From: Polyangium spumosum
Lineage (GTDB): Bacteria > Myxococcota_A > Polyangia > Polyangiales > Polyangiaceae
Length of the DNA stretch: 64,000 bases
Direction: 5' to 3'
Assembly (NCBI RefSeq): GCF_009649845.1
Contig: NZ_WJIE01000017.1
Coordinates: 109,398 to 173,397, forward strand
In this document: positions 27,682 through 41,540 of the stretch, in pieces
Position numbering within the stretch: position 1 is the stretch's first letter
Layout: the number at the start of each line of letters is the position of its first letter
Made by a program: the position numbers and the translations under genes
The notes under the pieces: generated by a model
Databases searched by the model: none
Told to the model about the DNA's origin: nothing
The model's input: the letters and a program-made list of their open reading frames with translations, nothing else

Positions 27682-30600
27682 GGTGGCGCGATGATAGCGC
27701 GACTCCCCCGCCGCGTGGTGTCGCTCGTCGACGTGATCGCGACGCGGCGACGGCACGCCTCCTCCCCCTCGCGCGCCTCGGCCTCCGTGACGCCGAGGAG
27801 CTCGACGCGGAGCGCGGGCGGGGTGCAATACGACGTGGCGGTCCAGAGCCGCGCGTCGTCGGGGCCGGAGAAGGGGCGCACGTCGGGCCATACCCAGGCA
27901 AACTTGTCCTCGTAATGGACCGCGATACGATCGCCGCCGGGGCTCCAGGTCGCATTGCTCAGGGCGAGCGTGGCGCTCTCGAGCACGAAGGGCGCCCCGG
28001 ATCCGTCAACGTTCCGCACGCGCACCTTCCCGTCGAGCGCCGACGTCAGGACCCGGCTGCCATCCACGCTGAAGCTGCCGTTGATGCCCCCTTCCTCCGG
28101 CGCGCCCGCGGCGATCGGCGCGCCGAGGCCATCGCCGCTCCACGGCCGCAGGGTGCCGTCCGCGAAGGCGAGGATCAGGCGACGCCCGTCCGGCCCGAAG
28201 AACCCATTGAAGATGGCCTTGGGCCCTCGGATCTCGACGGGCGGCGCTTCCCCGCGGGTATCCCAGATCCGAGCGACGCCCTCGTTCGATATCGTGAGGA
28301 CCCGCGAGCCGTCCGGGCTCCATTTCGCGAATCGTACGGTGCTCTCGTGGTGGCCGAGCGGGGAGAGCTCTCCGCGCTCGTCGACGTCCCAGAGCCAGAC
28401 CGTGCTGTCGGTGGTATCCATGACGAGGACGCGCTTCCCCGACGGATCGAAGAAGGCGCGAATCCACTTGAACTCGTCGCGCGTCCGTTTCGTCACGCTC
28501 CCGAGCTCGACGCCGCGCTTGCTCCACAATCCTATCGTGCCGTCGAGGGACGCCGTGACGAGGCGCTCCCCGTCGGGGCTCCAGTCGAGCATCTGAAACG
28601 CGCCGCCCGGAGCGCGGAGGACGATGGGCGCGGCGGAGCCGTCCACGGTCCATACCCGCGCGGTCTTGTCTTCGGACGCCGTGGCGAGGCGCGCGCCGTC
28701 GGGGCTCCACCGGACGAAACGGACCTCGCTGGAATGGCCGCGCAAGACCTCGCTCTCGCCGGCGCCGTCCGCGTTCCATATCCGCGTGGTCCCATCAAAC
28801 GAGGCCGTGGCGATGCGCTTCCCATCCGGGCTGAAGACCAGCCCGCGAATCGTGTCCTCGTGACCCCGGAGCAACGTCGGCGCGACGATGTCACCCAGGT
28901 GAAAGCGGCGCTGCGTGCCGTCGAGCGAGGTCGTGACGATTCGCTCCCCGTCCGGGCTGAAGGTCGCGGTATACACCCAGTGCCCGTGGCCGCGCAGGAC
29001 AATCGGGCTGCCCCGGCCGTCGGCGCGCCAGACACGCGCCGTCTTGTCCTTGGACGCCGAGGCGAGGCGCGCGCCGTCGGGGCTCCAGGCGACGCTCAAG
29101 ACCTTCTCCTCGTGGCCACGCAAGACGAGGAGCTCGGCGCCCTGCGCGCTCCACACGCGCACCGTCCGATCCCGGCCCGCCGTCGCGATACGCGTACCAT
29201 CCGGGTGAAAGCTCGCCGCGACGACCATGTCCGAATGCCCGCGGAGGAGCGTCGGCTCGCCTTTGCCATTCGTGTTCCATACGCGCGCCACCCCGTCCAG
29301 GGAGGCCGTGACGATTCGCTCGCCGTCCGGGCTCCACGCGGCGGACTGCACCTCCGTCTCGTGCCGCAATACGAGCAGCTCTCGCCCGTCGTCCGCGCTC
29401 CATACCCGTGACGTCCTGTCGTCGGACGCCGTCACGACGCGCCGACCATCCGGGCTCATCCGCGCGGTGTTCACCATGTCCCCGTGCCCGCGCAGGACGA
29501 GCGGCTCCCCGGACCCGTCGGCGAACCATATCCGCGCGGTGCCGTCGAACGACGCCGTGACGACCCGCGCGCCGTCCGGGCTCCAATCGACGGACCAGAC
29601 GAGCTTCTCGTGCCCGCGCAAGAGAGCGCGCTCCACGAGATCGTCGCCCAGGATCCGGGTGGTGTGGTCATCCATCGCCACGGCGATACGCGTGCCGTCG
29701 GGGCTCGTGACGGCCGCATACGCGACGCGGGTGGGCGAGGTTCGCCACACGTCGCGCGCGACGCCGGTCGAGAGCGCGGCGCTCACGAGCTCGGGCCACT
29801 CTCGGGGCAGGTCGGGGGGCTCGATTTCCCGCAGGAGCGCGAGCGCGACGGTGGGATCGTCCTCGCGTTTTCTCGCGGCCAGGATACGCGTCGCATTGCG
29901 ACCCCGGAGCGCCTGGAGGGCGAGCTCGGCGTTTTGCTCGCGGACCCGCGCCGCCTCCTCGTCCGCCCTCCGCGCCTGCGTCCGCGCGTCGAGCCCGAGG
30001 ACGAGCACCACGCCCGCGACGGCGCAGACGAGCGCGAACGCGCCCGCGAGCGTCCGATTCCGCCTCCGCCGGTCCTGGTCGGCGAGGCTGATCACCGCGC
30101 GCAGATACCGCTCCTCGAGCGGCCCGATCCGCGCGCCGGGCGCCTCGGCCGGGGCGCGCCGGTGCCGCTCCAGAAAGGCGCGCGCCTCCTCCGCCGCGCG
30201 ATCACGCCAGAGCATCCCCGTGGGCTCGCCGTCGGCGTGCCATTGCGAGGCGACGGCGCGCAGGCGCGAGAGGAGACGCGCGTCTCCCGCATTCTCGTCG
30301 AGCCAGCGCGAGAGCGTCGGCCAGCGCTCGATCAGCGCCTCGTGCACGAGCTCGACCTTCGCGCTCCCCTGCTCGGCGTCCGTATCCACGAGCAAGAGCC
30401 TCGCGGCCACGAGGCGCGACACGATCGCCTCCACCGCGGCGGGCTCCTCGCCGAGCGCCACGAGCTCGCGGAGGGTCGTGATCGCGCGTGTTCGCTCCGG
30501 CGTGACGAGGCGCAGGGCGATGGCGCGGCAAAGCCTCTGGTCGGGCGCCGAAAGCCCCGAGACGACCTCGTCGGCGTGTCTGGCGAGGGCGCCGCCGACG

Positions 30601-32342
30601 CCGCCCATCCTCTCGTAGGCCACGCGCGTGAGCATTTTTTGCTGCCTGTCGCGCGCCTCCCAGAGCGCCGTGGCCGAGAATTGCAGGAGCGGGAGCGGGC
30701 TCTTCGCGCGGGACAGCTCCTCCAGCATGTCGGCGATCATCACCTCGCTCTCGAATCGATATCCCGCGGCCATCACCGGCTGCGTCAATGCCTCGCGCAG
30801 GCCCTCTTCGCCCACGGGCGGCAAGAAGAAGAGCCCGGCGCCGACCTGCGCCATGAAAGGGCGATCCTCGGCGATACGATCGAGGTAATCCGAGCGGACA
30901 CAGACGACGACGCGCAACGGCGACGAAGCGTCGTCCGCTGCGCCGAGCAGGCAGGCGAGGAAGGCGGCTCGCTCGGCCGCGTCCGGGGCCAGGGTATGGA
31001 GCTCCTCCAGTTGATCGACGAATACGAGGAGGCGCGAGGACGAGCCCTTGGCGCGGCACCACGCGCGGAGCAGCGCCCCGAAGAGGGCCGGCTTTTCACC
31101 GAGATCTCCGTCGACGGCCTCGGGCGCGAGGGCCTCGCGCAGCGCCGCGAGGGGCGCGCGGCCCGGACGAACCCAGAGGACATCCCAGTCCTCGCCGCTG
31201 CGCCGGAGCGCGGGGATCACGCCGGCGCGCACGAACGACGATTTCCCTGCGCCCGAGGGCCCGGCCACGGCGACGAGCGCCTGACGACCGAGCGTTCCCA
31301 GGACGGCGACGACGTCGCGCTCGCGGCCGAAGAAGTGGTCCGCGTCCGACTCCTGGAATGCGGCGAGCCCCGCGAAGGGACAAACCCCTTCGGCGATCGA
31401 CGGGGCTCGGGAGCGCGTGATCCATGGCTCGAGGGCCGCGAGGAGCTCGTCCGCCGAGGCGAACCGCTCCTCCTTTTTTTTGCGCAGGCAACGCTCGACG
31501 ATCTTCGAGAGCCCCGCGAGCTCCGGCCGAGCGTCGGCGAGGCGCGGCATCGGCGTCTCCCGATCGGTGACCTGCGCGAGCCGACCCGCCGTGAGCGGCG
31601 CGAGCGGGTGCGCGCCGGCGAGCAGCTCGTACAGGATGACGCCCGCGGCCCAGAGATCGCTGCGCGCGTCGATCTCGTCGCCGCGCCATTGCTCTGGCGA
31701 CATGTAGGCGCGTGTCCCTTCGCGCCGCCGCCGCTCATCGGCCCCTGCGGGCCTCGCGATGCCGAAATCGAGGACCTTCACCTGCCCGGCGTCGAGCAGC
31801 ATGATGTTCTCCGGCTTGAGGTCCCGGTGGACGATCCCGCTCTTGTGGGCCGCGGCGAGCGCGCGGACGACGGACGCCATGATATCGAGCGTGAGCCCCC
31901 GCGGCAGCGCGCGGCCCTCGCCCCCTGGGCTCGAGGAGATCACGCGGCGCAGCGTGCGTCCCTCGAGGTATTCGAGGACCATGTAGGGGCGCCCGTCGAC
32001 CGCGCCGATCTCGTAGATCACGACGATGTTCTCGTGCCTCGCGCGAGCCGTGAACTGGGCCTCGTCGAGGAGACGCGCCCCCGCGTGCCCGTCGTCGTGG
32101 AGCAGCTTGATGGCGACCAGCCGACCGAGCTTCGTGTCCCGCGCGAGGAGCACGCTCCCCATTCCACCGACGCCGAGCGTGCGTACGATCTCGTAATGCT
32201 TGATGAAGCCGTCGAGCGGCGGGGGGGCGCTCGCGGGCGGCGCGGGCGGCGCGGGCGCGGGCCGCTCCGACACGGGCGGCGTGTCTCCCGCGCATGACTC
32301 CGTGTGCGTGCGGCTCTCCATCCCCGCTGCGGATCCTACCAT
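27678..32342 (-). CDS. Ser/Thr kinase-STAND-WD40 hybrid
   Basis: 1554 aa. The kinase domain (about 48-310) has all catalytic residues: VAIKLL near 77, HRDLKPEN near 171, DFGIARP near 191, MSPEQW. A novel-STAND NTPase (about 321-700) opens [21 protein letters not shown], with Walker [10 protein letters not shown] near 361. One transmembrane helix (about 763-785) is followed by a coiled region, then about 14 WD40 repeats (about 880-1495) with SPDGxRxxTAS strands, forming one or two propellers. Such hybrids usually sense a ligand through the propeller and NTPase. The FHA-sigma54 activator gene follows by ATGA overlap, so it is the likely phosphorylation target. A start at 32321 is also possible. 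Confidence 0.95.
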   Translation of the reverse strand: MVGSAAGMESRTHTESCAGDTPPVSERPAPAPPAPPASAPPPLDGFIKHYEIVRTLGVGGMGSVLLARDTKLGRLVAIKLLHDDGHAGARLLDEAQFTARARHENIVVIYEIGAVDGRPYMVLEYLEGRTLRRVISSSPGGEGRALPRGLTLDIMASVVRALAAAHKSGIVHRDLKPENIMLLDAGQVKVLDFGIARPAGADERRRREGTRAYMSPEQWRGDEIDARSDLWAAGVILYELLAGAHPLAPLTAGRLAQVTDRETPMPRLADARPELAGLSKIVERCLRKKKEERFASADELLAALEPWITRSRAPSIAEGVCPFAGLAAFQESDADHFFGRERDVVAVLGTLGRQALVAVAGPSGAGKSSFVRAGVIPALRRSGEDWDVLWVRPGRAPLAALREALAPEAVDGDLGEKPALFGALLRAWCRAKGSSSRLLVFVDQLEELHTLAPDAAERAAFLACLLGAADDASSPLRVVVCVRSDYLDRIAEDRPFMAQVGAGLFFLPPVGEEGLREALTQPVMAAGYRFESEVMIADMLEELSRAKSPLPLLQFSATALWEARDRQQKMLTRVAYERMGGVGGALARHADEVVSGLSAPDQRLCRAIALRLVTPERTRAITTLRELVALGEEPAAVEAIVSRLVAARLLLVDTDAEQGSAKVELVHEALIERWPTLSRWLDENAGDARLLSRLRAVASQWHADGEPTGMLWRDRAAEEARAFLERHRRAPAEAPGARIGPLEERYLRAVISLADQDRRRRNRTLAGAFALVCAVAGVVLVLGLDARTQARRADEEAARVREQNAELALQALRGRNATRILAARKREDDPTVALALLREIEPPDLPREWPELVSAALSTGVARDVWRTSPTRVAYAAVTSPDGTRIAVAMDDHTTRILGDDLVERALLRGHEKLVWSVDWSPDGARVVTASFDGTARIWFADGSGEPLVLRGHGDMVNTARMSPDGRRVVTASDDRTSRVWSADDGRELLVLRHETEVQSAAWSPDGERIVTASLDGVARVWNTNGKGEPTLLRGHSDMVVAASFHPDGTRIATAGRDRTVRVWSAQGAELLVLRGHEEKVLSVAWSPDGARLASASKDKTARVWRADGRGSPIVLRGHGHWVYTATFSPDGERIVTTSLDGTQRRFHLGDIVAPTLLRGHEDTIRGLVFSPDGKRIATASFDGTTRIWNADGAGESEVLRGHSSEVRFVRWSPDGARLATASEDKTARVWTVDGSAAPIVLRAPGGAFQMLDWSPDGERLVTASLDGTIGLWSKRGVELGSVTKRTRDEFKWIRAFFDPSGKRVLVMDTTDSTVWLWDVDERGELSPLGHHESTVRFAKWSPDGSRVLTISNEGVARIWDTRGEAPPVEIRGPKAIFNGFFGPDGRRLILAFADGTLRPWSGDGLGAPIAAGAPEEGGINGSFSVDGSRVLTSALDGKVRVRNVDGSGAPFVLESATLALSNATWSPGGDRIAVHYEDKFAWVWPDVRPFSGPDDARLWTATSYCTPPALRVELLGVTEAEAREGEEACRRRVAITSTSDTTRRGSRAIIAPP

Positions 32343-32414
32343 GGATCCCGAGCGGGCCGCAGGCGTATCATCGGCGGCCGGGGTCGTCCGCTCGGTATGC
32401 CCGCGAGGGCCTCC

Positions 32415-33131
32415 TCAATCGACCTGCAAATGCCAATGCGGCGGCGCCGACTCCTCGAGCAGCGTCACGCCTTTCGCCTCGTTCACGGCCGCGACGAATG
32501 CCTTCTTGTCCCTCGACGACATATCGCGGCTCCGCACGTCCACCGCCCCGGCGCGCAGGTGCGCCGAGATGTACACGCCCCGCGTGATCTGCGCCCGCAG
32601 CACGTCGTACATCGCCTCGACCACGTCGTCCGGCGCCTTGCCTTTCGCGCGCGCTCTCTCGTAGGCCTGCTTGATCTCCCGCGCGGCCTCCTTGTTCCGG
32701 TAGAGCCGCATCGGATCGCCGCCGAGGCGCAGCATCTTGTACATGGCCTTCGCCTGCCTCGCCGCGTCCCGCGTCCCGCTCGTCACCGTGAGGTGTTTGC
32801 CCGTCCTCCGGAAGTACGCCTCGTCGATCTCGTCGACCTTGTCCGCGACGGCATCGGCGAGCGTCACGTCGGGCAACGCGCTCCAGGCTGGCTCCTTTCC
32901 GCCCCGCGTCGACCTCTCCAGGCGCGGCGGGGACAGCGGTGGCCGAGCGGCTTCCTCGGGCGAGAGCGGGGGCAGATCGTCGCAGTCGAGGGCGAGCGGC
33001 ACGCGTGCCTCCGCCGTCGAGCTCGGCGGCGACAGGAACGACGTATCGAGCTCCACGCCCTCGCGCGAACAGCCGGCGCTGGGGGCGAGGAGGCAGGCGA
33101 GGACGACCGTTCGGACGAGCGAGCTCCACAT
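32415..33131 (-). CDS. M15/LAS-type peptidase-like lipoprotein
   Basis: 238 aa from the ATG at 33131. A lipoprotein signal ends LLAPSAGCSR. The C-terminal half shows the LAS metallopeptidase signature: His and Asp six residues apart in SAHLRAGAVDV, and HxH in PHWHLQVD. These ligands hold zinc in D,D-carboxypeptidases and peptidoglycan endopeptidases. An upstream helix-rich region (SGTRDAARQAKAMYKM) matches the substrate-loop Arg of the fold. It probably trims cell-wall peptides in the periplasm. The open frame continues to 36221 only as antisense of glgE. It is independent of the kinase downstream, with 72 bp between. Confidence 0.82.
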   Translation of the reverse strand: MWSSLVRTVVLACLLAPSAGCSREGVELDTSFLSPPSSTAEARVPLALDCDDLPPLSPEEAARPPLSPPRLERSTRGGKEPAWSALPDVTLADAVADKVDEIDEAYFRRTGKHLTVTSGTRDAARQAKAMYKMLRLGGDPMRLYRNKEAAREIKQAYERARAKGKAPDDVVEAMYDVLRAQITRGVYISAHLRAGAVDVRSRDMSSRDKKAFVAAVNEAKGVTLLEESAPPHWHLQVD

Positions 33132-33298
33132 GGGGCGCCCGTGATGTTGCACCGGCCGCGCGGGCGCTCCAAAAAAGCGACGTCCTTTCGCGGCGCTGTG
33201 GGGTGTTCCGCGCGAAATTTGGCGGTGCAGCGGGCGGGCAGGGCGAGAGCTCGTCCCGGTCGTCTCCTCGCGGAGGCGGCCTTCGTCAGTGGTGAACC

Positions 33299-34153
33299 TC
33301 AGAAAAACCCTTCCAGCCCGATCTCGCAGAGCTCCGCGGGCCGCTCGGGGTCGTCGGGATCGGTCACCGCCCATATCGTCTTTCGCGCCGGATCGAGCGT
33401 GATCCCCTCCACCTTCCGGCACGAGCCTTCCCCCGACGGCTCCTCCAGGAGCGCATACCTCGCCTGATCCCCGGCGAAAAACCCCACGGCGGCGCCCACG
33501 ACCGGCCCGTCGTCGATCGCGTTCGGCGTGCCCTCCGCGACCGCGAGGTAAAGCGTCCGTCCCCCGAACGCCGTCGCGTCCGTGAAATGCAGCGGCACGC
33601 CGCCCGCGAATCCGAGGTCGTACACCACCTGCCCGAAGAGCTCCACGCCGCGCCCCTCGAGCGCGTTTTTCGCGACGTTCACGACCGCGCTCGCCCCGGC
33701 CCCCGCGCCGCGATGAAAGAGCCGCAAGACCTCGCCGGAAAGCACCGCGCCCTCGATGTTCGGCCGGATCCCGAGCCTCGCCTCGACCGCGTCGAAGAGC
33801 GCGCCGAGGTCCGCGACGTGCACGCGGCCCGCGTCGAGGTCGAGCGAAGCCTTGTACCTCCGCGTCTCCGCCGAGCCCGACCCGAGGATCGTCACGGCGC
33901 GCCCCGGCCCGACGAACGCCGCCTCGAAATCTGGTTTTTGCGCTTTGGGCAGGGCCTCGCCGCCGCCCGCGAGCGTCACGCGCTCCATCGCCCCCGAATC
34001 CGGATCGACCCACGCGACGGAGAACGCGTCGTCCTGGATCACCAGCAATCGTTGGTCGTGCCAAACCAGCGCCGAGCCCGCCCGGAGGCCGTGGAGCGGC
34101 CTCGACGAGCGGATACGAGCGCGCAGACGCGGATCGTGGGACGCCTTGATCAC
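33299..34153 (-). CDS. Uncharacterised propeller-like protein
   Basis: 284 aa from the GTG at 34153 (AGGCGGA a few bases upstream); further extension is antisense to glgE and lacks support. No signal peptide. The sequence alternates short beta-strand stretches and Asp/Gly turns (HDQRLLVIQDD, FAGGVPLHFTDATAF, KVEGITLDPARKTIWAVTDPDDP), suggesting a beta-propeller with SMP-30-like blades. GITLDP and TDPDD resemble calcium-binding loops of such propellers. It is divergent from glgE with about 100 bp between. Substrate or partner unknown. Confidence 0.75.
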   Translation of the reverse strand: MIKASHDPRLRARIRSSRPLHGLRAGSALVWHDQRLLVIQDDAFSVAWVDPDSGAMERVTLAGGGEALPKAQKPDFEAAFVGPGRAVTILGSGSAETRRYKASLDLDAGRVHVADLGALFDAVEARLGIRPNIEGAVLSGEVLRLFHRGAGAGASAVVNVAKNALEGRGVELFGQVVYDLGFAGGVPLHFTDATAFGGRTLYLAVAEGTPNAIDDGPVVGAAVGFFAGDQARYALLEEPSGEGSCRKVEGITLDPARKTIWAVTDPDDPERPAELCEIGLEGFF

Positions 34154-34256
34154 GACGTCCGCCTTTACCCGGGCCCGGGCCTGGCGACAACCTTTCCTCG
34201 CTTCCGTCCGCTCGCTCGAGCAACCTCCCTCGACCGAGGCGCATCGAAGCGCCTCG

Positions 34257-36265
34257 GTGGATCTCGACAAGCTCCCTGAAGAAGGCCGCCGGCGTGTGCA
34301 GATCGAGCGCGTCCGTCCCGAGATCGACGGCGGGCGCTTCCCGATCAAGCGGATCCTCGGCGACAAGATCGACGTCTCGGCCATCGTCTACGCGGACGGA
34401 CACGACGTCCTCGCCTGCGCGCTCCTCTATCGCCCGGCCCCGTCCGTGGGCGACCCCGATCCGCCCTGGGTCTCCGTCCCGCTCGAGCCCACCCCCGAGC
34501 CCGATCGTTTCGTCGCCTCGTTTTCGCCCGACACGCTCGGCCTCTGGCAATACACCGTCGAGGCCTGGATCGACCGGTACGGCACGTTCCGTCGCGACCT
34601 GAAGAAACGCGTCGAGGCGGCCCAGGACGTCTCCGTCGACATCCTCGACGGCGCGACCCTCCTCGAACAGGCCGCCAGGGACGCGACCGGCGACGACGCC
34701 CGCTCGCTCGCGGACATCGCCGCGCGCCTGCGTGACCACACCCTCTCGCTCACCGAGCGGATCACGCTCGCGCTCGACAGCGGCCTCTGCATGGCCGCCG
34801 CGCGCCACCCCGACAAACGCCTCGCCTCGCGGTATCCCGGCGTCCTCGAGGTCGTCGTCGACCCTGAAAAGGCGCGCTTCTCCGCCTGGTACGAGCTCTT
34901 TCCCCGCTCCTTCGGCCCCGAGGGCCGCCACGGCACCTTCGCCGACGCCGAGGCGCGATTGCCGTACGTCGCCGAGATGGGCTTCGACGTGCTCTACCTC
35001 CCGCCGATCCACCCGATTGGCCAGACGAACCGTAAAGGCAAAAACAACACCCTCGTCGCGGAGGAGGGCGACGTCGGCAGCCCCTGGGCCATCGGCGCCC
35101 CCGAGGGCGGGCATACCGCGGTGCACCCCTCGCTCGGCACCCTCGACGATTTCGACAGGTTCTTCCAGGCCGCAGAGCGCCTCGGCATCGACGTCGCCCT
35201 CGACATCGCCCTGCAGGCCTCGCCGGATCACCCCTGGGTCCACGAGCACCCGAGCTGGTTCCCGCGCCGCGCCGACGGCACGGCTCGTTACGCCGAGAAT
35301 CCGCCCAAGAAATACCAGGACATCCACCCCTTCGAGTTCGAGACGGAGGAGTGGCCCGAGCTCTGGCGCTCGCTCGAGGGCATCTTCCGCTTCTGGATCG
35401 CCCGCGGCGTCCGCTTCTTCCGGGTCGACAACCCGCACACGAAGGCCCTCCCGTTCTGGGAGTGGCTCATCCGCGTGATCAAGCGCGACCACCCCGAGGT
35501 CGTCTTCCTCTCGGAGGCCTTCACCCGCCCCGCGCTCATGTACGGCCTCGCCAAGCGTGGCTTCACCCAGTCGTACACGTATTTCACCTGGCGCGTCTCC
35601 AAGGACGAGATCACGTCCTACATGCACGACCTCACGAAGACCGAGGTCGTCGAGTTTTACCGGCCAAACTTCTGGCCGAACACGCCCGACATCCTGCCCG
35701 AGCACCTGCAGAACCGCGAGCCCTCGGCCTTCCTCATCCGCCTCGTCCTCGCCGCCACGCTCTCGAGCTCGTACGGCATGTATGGCCCGGCGTTCGAGCT
35801 CATGGAGCACAAACCCCTCCGCGAGGGCGCCGAGGAGTATGCGGACAGCGAGAAATTCGAGCTCAAGCGCTGGGACCTCCGCCGCCCCGACAGCCTCCGC
35901 CCCATGATCTCGCGCGTCAACCGGATCCGGATGGAGCACCCCGCGCTCGCCCGCAACGACAACCTCCGGTTTTTCCACACCGACAGCGACCTCGTCCTCG
36001 CGTATGGCAAGACGCACGGGGACGACACCCTCATCGTCGTGGTCAACCTCGACCCGTATCACCGCCACGGCGCGTGGGTCGAGCTCGATCTGCCGGGCCT
36101 CACGGACGCGGGGCGCGGCTTCGAGGTCCATGACCTCCTCTCCGGCGCGCGTTATACGTTCCGGGGAACACGAAACTGGGTCGAGATCGATCCGCGGACG
36201 TCGCCCGCCTGTGTCTTCCACGCGCGCAGGCTCGCCCGCAGGGAGAACGATTACGAGTATTTCCT

Positions 36266-36269
<4 letters not shown>
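34257..36269 (+). CDS. glgE: Alpha-1,4-glucan:maltose-1-phosphate maltosyltransferase
   Basis: 670 aa from the GTG at 34257; a GTG at 34296 is a possible start, since family homology begins at RRVQIERVRPEIDGGRFPIKR. GlgE (GH13_3) extends alpha-1,4-glucans with maltosyl units from maltose-1-phosphate. The N-domain ends at ADGHDV, and the inserts and catalytic barrel follow: YAENPPKKYQDI, catalytic Asp in RFFRVDNPH, acid Glu in FLSEAFTRP, and RDEL-region equivalents. It is the first gene of a seven-gene operon; its stop overlaps the next ATG by four bases. The next gene supplies maltose-1-phosphate. Confidence 0.96.
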
Positions 36270-39580
<3,311 letters not shown>

Positions 39581-39656
39581 GCTCGCCGCGGTCGCGCCGC
39601 GCCCGGCCGCTGGCCCGTTTTCCCCTCCGCGCCGCGGATGTGGTAGGGGGGAGACC

Positions 39657-40451
39657 GTGCAAGACGGTCGAACCCCGGTCCAGGAAACCCCCGAGGGCGT
39701 CGTTCGGCGCCTCTCGGCCGCGCGCGCGGCGCTTCCGCGCGAACACGACGCGGTCCTCGCCTTCGACGCCGATGGGACGCTCTGGAAGGGCGACGTCGGC
39801 AACGACCTCTTCGAGGCGCTGATCGCCGCCGAGGCGGTGCGCGAGGAGGCGCGCGCGGCGCTGCTCGTCGAGGCCCGCGCCGCGTGTTCGACCGAGGACG
39901 GCAGCACCACCACGATCGCGCGCGGCCTCTTCGCCGCGCTCGCCGCGGGCACCTACGACGAGGCGCGCGCCTTCGCCATGATGGCGTGGGTCTTCGCCGG
40001 GTATTCCCTCGACGAGGCGCGCGCCTTCGCCAGGCGCGCCATCGAGGCGCGCGGCCTCGAGGCGAGGCTGCATCGATTCCTTCAGCCCATCCTCGCCTGG
40101 GCCGAAGCGGAAAACGTGCCCGTCTGGGTGGTCTCCGCTTCGCCGCGCTGGATCGTCGAGATGGGCGTCGCATTCCTGGGAATCCCGGCGAGCCGCGTCG
40201 TCGCCATGACGCCTCGTATGCAGGACGGCCGCATCAAGCCCGAGCTCGACGGGCCGCCCATTTACGGTGATCACAAGCCCGTCTCGCTTCGTGACGCCTG
40301 TCCGGGCGCGACGCTGCTCGGCGCATTCGGGGATTCGAGTTACGACGTCCCCATGCTCGCCGCTTCGCGCGTGCCGGTCGCGGTGCGCCCGAAGGCGGGG
40401 TTGCTCGCGCGCGCGGCCGAGGTGCCGAGCCTCGTCGTCGTCGGAACCTGA
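39657..40451 (+). CDS. HAD-family phosphatase
   Basis: 264 aa from the GTG at 39657, preceded at four bases by AGGGGGGAG. It is a HAD-IB type phosphatase similar to phosphoserine phosphatase. Motif I is FDADGTLWKGD with both aspartates, motif II is the Ser in VVSASPRW, and motif IV is GAFGDSSYD. A helical cap (about 60-135) covers the site. It lies between the trehalose-to-glucan genes and the sugar-importer genes, three bases before the ABC ATPase. It may act on a sugar phosphate or on phosphoserine; position alone favours the former but does not prove it. Confidence 0.88.
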   Translation: MQDGRTPVQETPEGVVRRLSAARAALPREHDAVLAFDADGTLWKGDVGNDLFEALIAAEAVREEARAALLVEARAACSTEDGSTTTIARGLFAALAAGTYDEARAFAMMAWVFAGYSLDEARAFARRAIEARGLEARLHRFLQPILAWAEAENVPVWVVSASPRWIVEMGVAFLGIPASRVVAMTPRMQDGRIKPELDGPPIYGDHKPVSLRDACPGATLLGAFGDSSYDVPMLAASRVPVAVRPKAGLLARAAEVPSLVVVGT

Positions 40452-40454
40452 GCC

Positions 40455-41540
40455 ATGGCGGCCATCGAGCTCCGCGGCCTCGTCCGCCGGCACCCCGGCG
40501 CCGAAATGCCCGCCCTCGACAAACTCGATCTCGACGTCGAGGACGGCGAGATGCTCGTGCTCGTCGGCCCCTCGGGTTGCGGCAAATCGACGACGCTCAG
40601 GCTCGTCTCCGGCCTCGACGCCCCCGACGCGGGCACGATCCGTATTGGCGACCGCGACGTCACGCGCGTCGCGCCGCAGGACCGGGACGTCGCCATGGTC
40701 TTCCAGGGGTATGCCCTCTACCCGCACATGAAGGTGCGTGAGATCCTGGCCTTCCCCCTGAAAATGCGCGGCGTCTCGCGGGCCGAGAGGGAAAAGAAGG
40801 TCGGCGAGGCGGCGGAGCTGCTCGGTTTGTCGAAGCTGCTCGATCGTCGTCCCGGCGAGCTCTCGGGCGGCGAGCGGCAACGTGTCGCGATGGGCCGGGC
40901 GATCGTGCGTTCGCCGCGGGTGTTTTTGTTCGACGAGCCGCTCTCGAACCTCGACGCCGCGCTCCGGGCCGAGCTCCGCGTCGAGCTCGCCTCGCTCGTG
41001 CGGCGGCTCGGGGTGACGAGCATGTACGTCACGCACGATCAGGTCGAGGCGATGACGATCGGCGATCGGATCGCCGTGATGAAGGGCGGCATCTTGCAGC
41101 AGGTGGGCGCGCCCAAGGCCATTTACGAGGCGCCTGCGAACGTCTTCGTGGCCTCGTTCCTCGGCAGCCCGGCGATCAACCGCATCGAGGTCGAGCCGCG
41201 GGGCGACAAGCTCGAGGCGCCCGGGTTCTCCCTCGCCGCGCCCGCGGGGCTCGACCTGCCGGCGCGTGTCGTCGTGGGCGTCCGCCCCGAGCACGTGCGT
41301 ATCTCCCGGGAAAAACCCGCCCCCGAGAATCTCTCGTTTTCGGCGGAGGTCGTGCACGGCGAGCCGCTCGGGGCCGAGACGTACCTCTACCTCGACGCGA
41401 GAGGCACCCGCATCGCCGCGCGCCTGCCCGGCTGGGGCGTGTTTTCGCCGCGGGACCATGTCACCTGCGCCGTCGACGTGCGCCATTGCCTCTTCTTCGA
41501 CGCCGCGACGGGGACGAGGCTCGTGGAGGCGCGCGGATGA
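40455..41540 (+). CDS. Sugar ABC transporter ATPase (MalK/UgpC type)
   Basis: 361 aa. Walker A GPSGCGKST near 38, Q-loop MVFQGYALYPH, signature LSGGERQRVAMGRAI, Walker B VFLFDEPLSNLD and H-loop YVTHDQVEAM are all intact. A C-terminal TOBE/OB regulatory domain (about 235-360) marks it as the MalK/MsmK/UgpC class, which drives import by binding-protein-dependent permeases. It begins three bases after the HAD stop. The next gene, the binding protein, overlaps it by ATGA with GGAGG upstream. Confidence 0.95.
   Translation: MAAIELRGLVRRHPGAEMPALDKLDLDVEDGEMLVLVGPSGCGKSTTLRLVSGLDAPDAGTIRIGDRDVTRVAPQDRDVAMVFQGYALYPHMKVREILAFPLKMRGVSRAEREKKVGEAAELLGLSKLLDRRPGELSGGERQRVAMGRAIVRSPRVFLFDEPLSNLDAALRAELRVELASLVRRLGVTSMYVTHDQVEAMTIGDRIAVMKGGILQQVGAPKAIYEAPANVFVASFLGSPAINRIEVEPRGDKLEAPGFSLAAPAGLDLPARVVVGVRPEHVRISREKPAPENLSFSAEVVHGEPLGAETYLYLDARGTRIAARLPGWGVFSPRDHVTCAVDVRHCLFFDAATGTRLVEARG

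Noticed and set aside
32415..36221. 1268-codon minus-strand frame joined to the M15-type lipoprotein
   Set aside because: Only the last 238 codons have support; the rest is antisense to glgE and an unknown gene.
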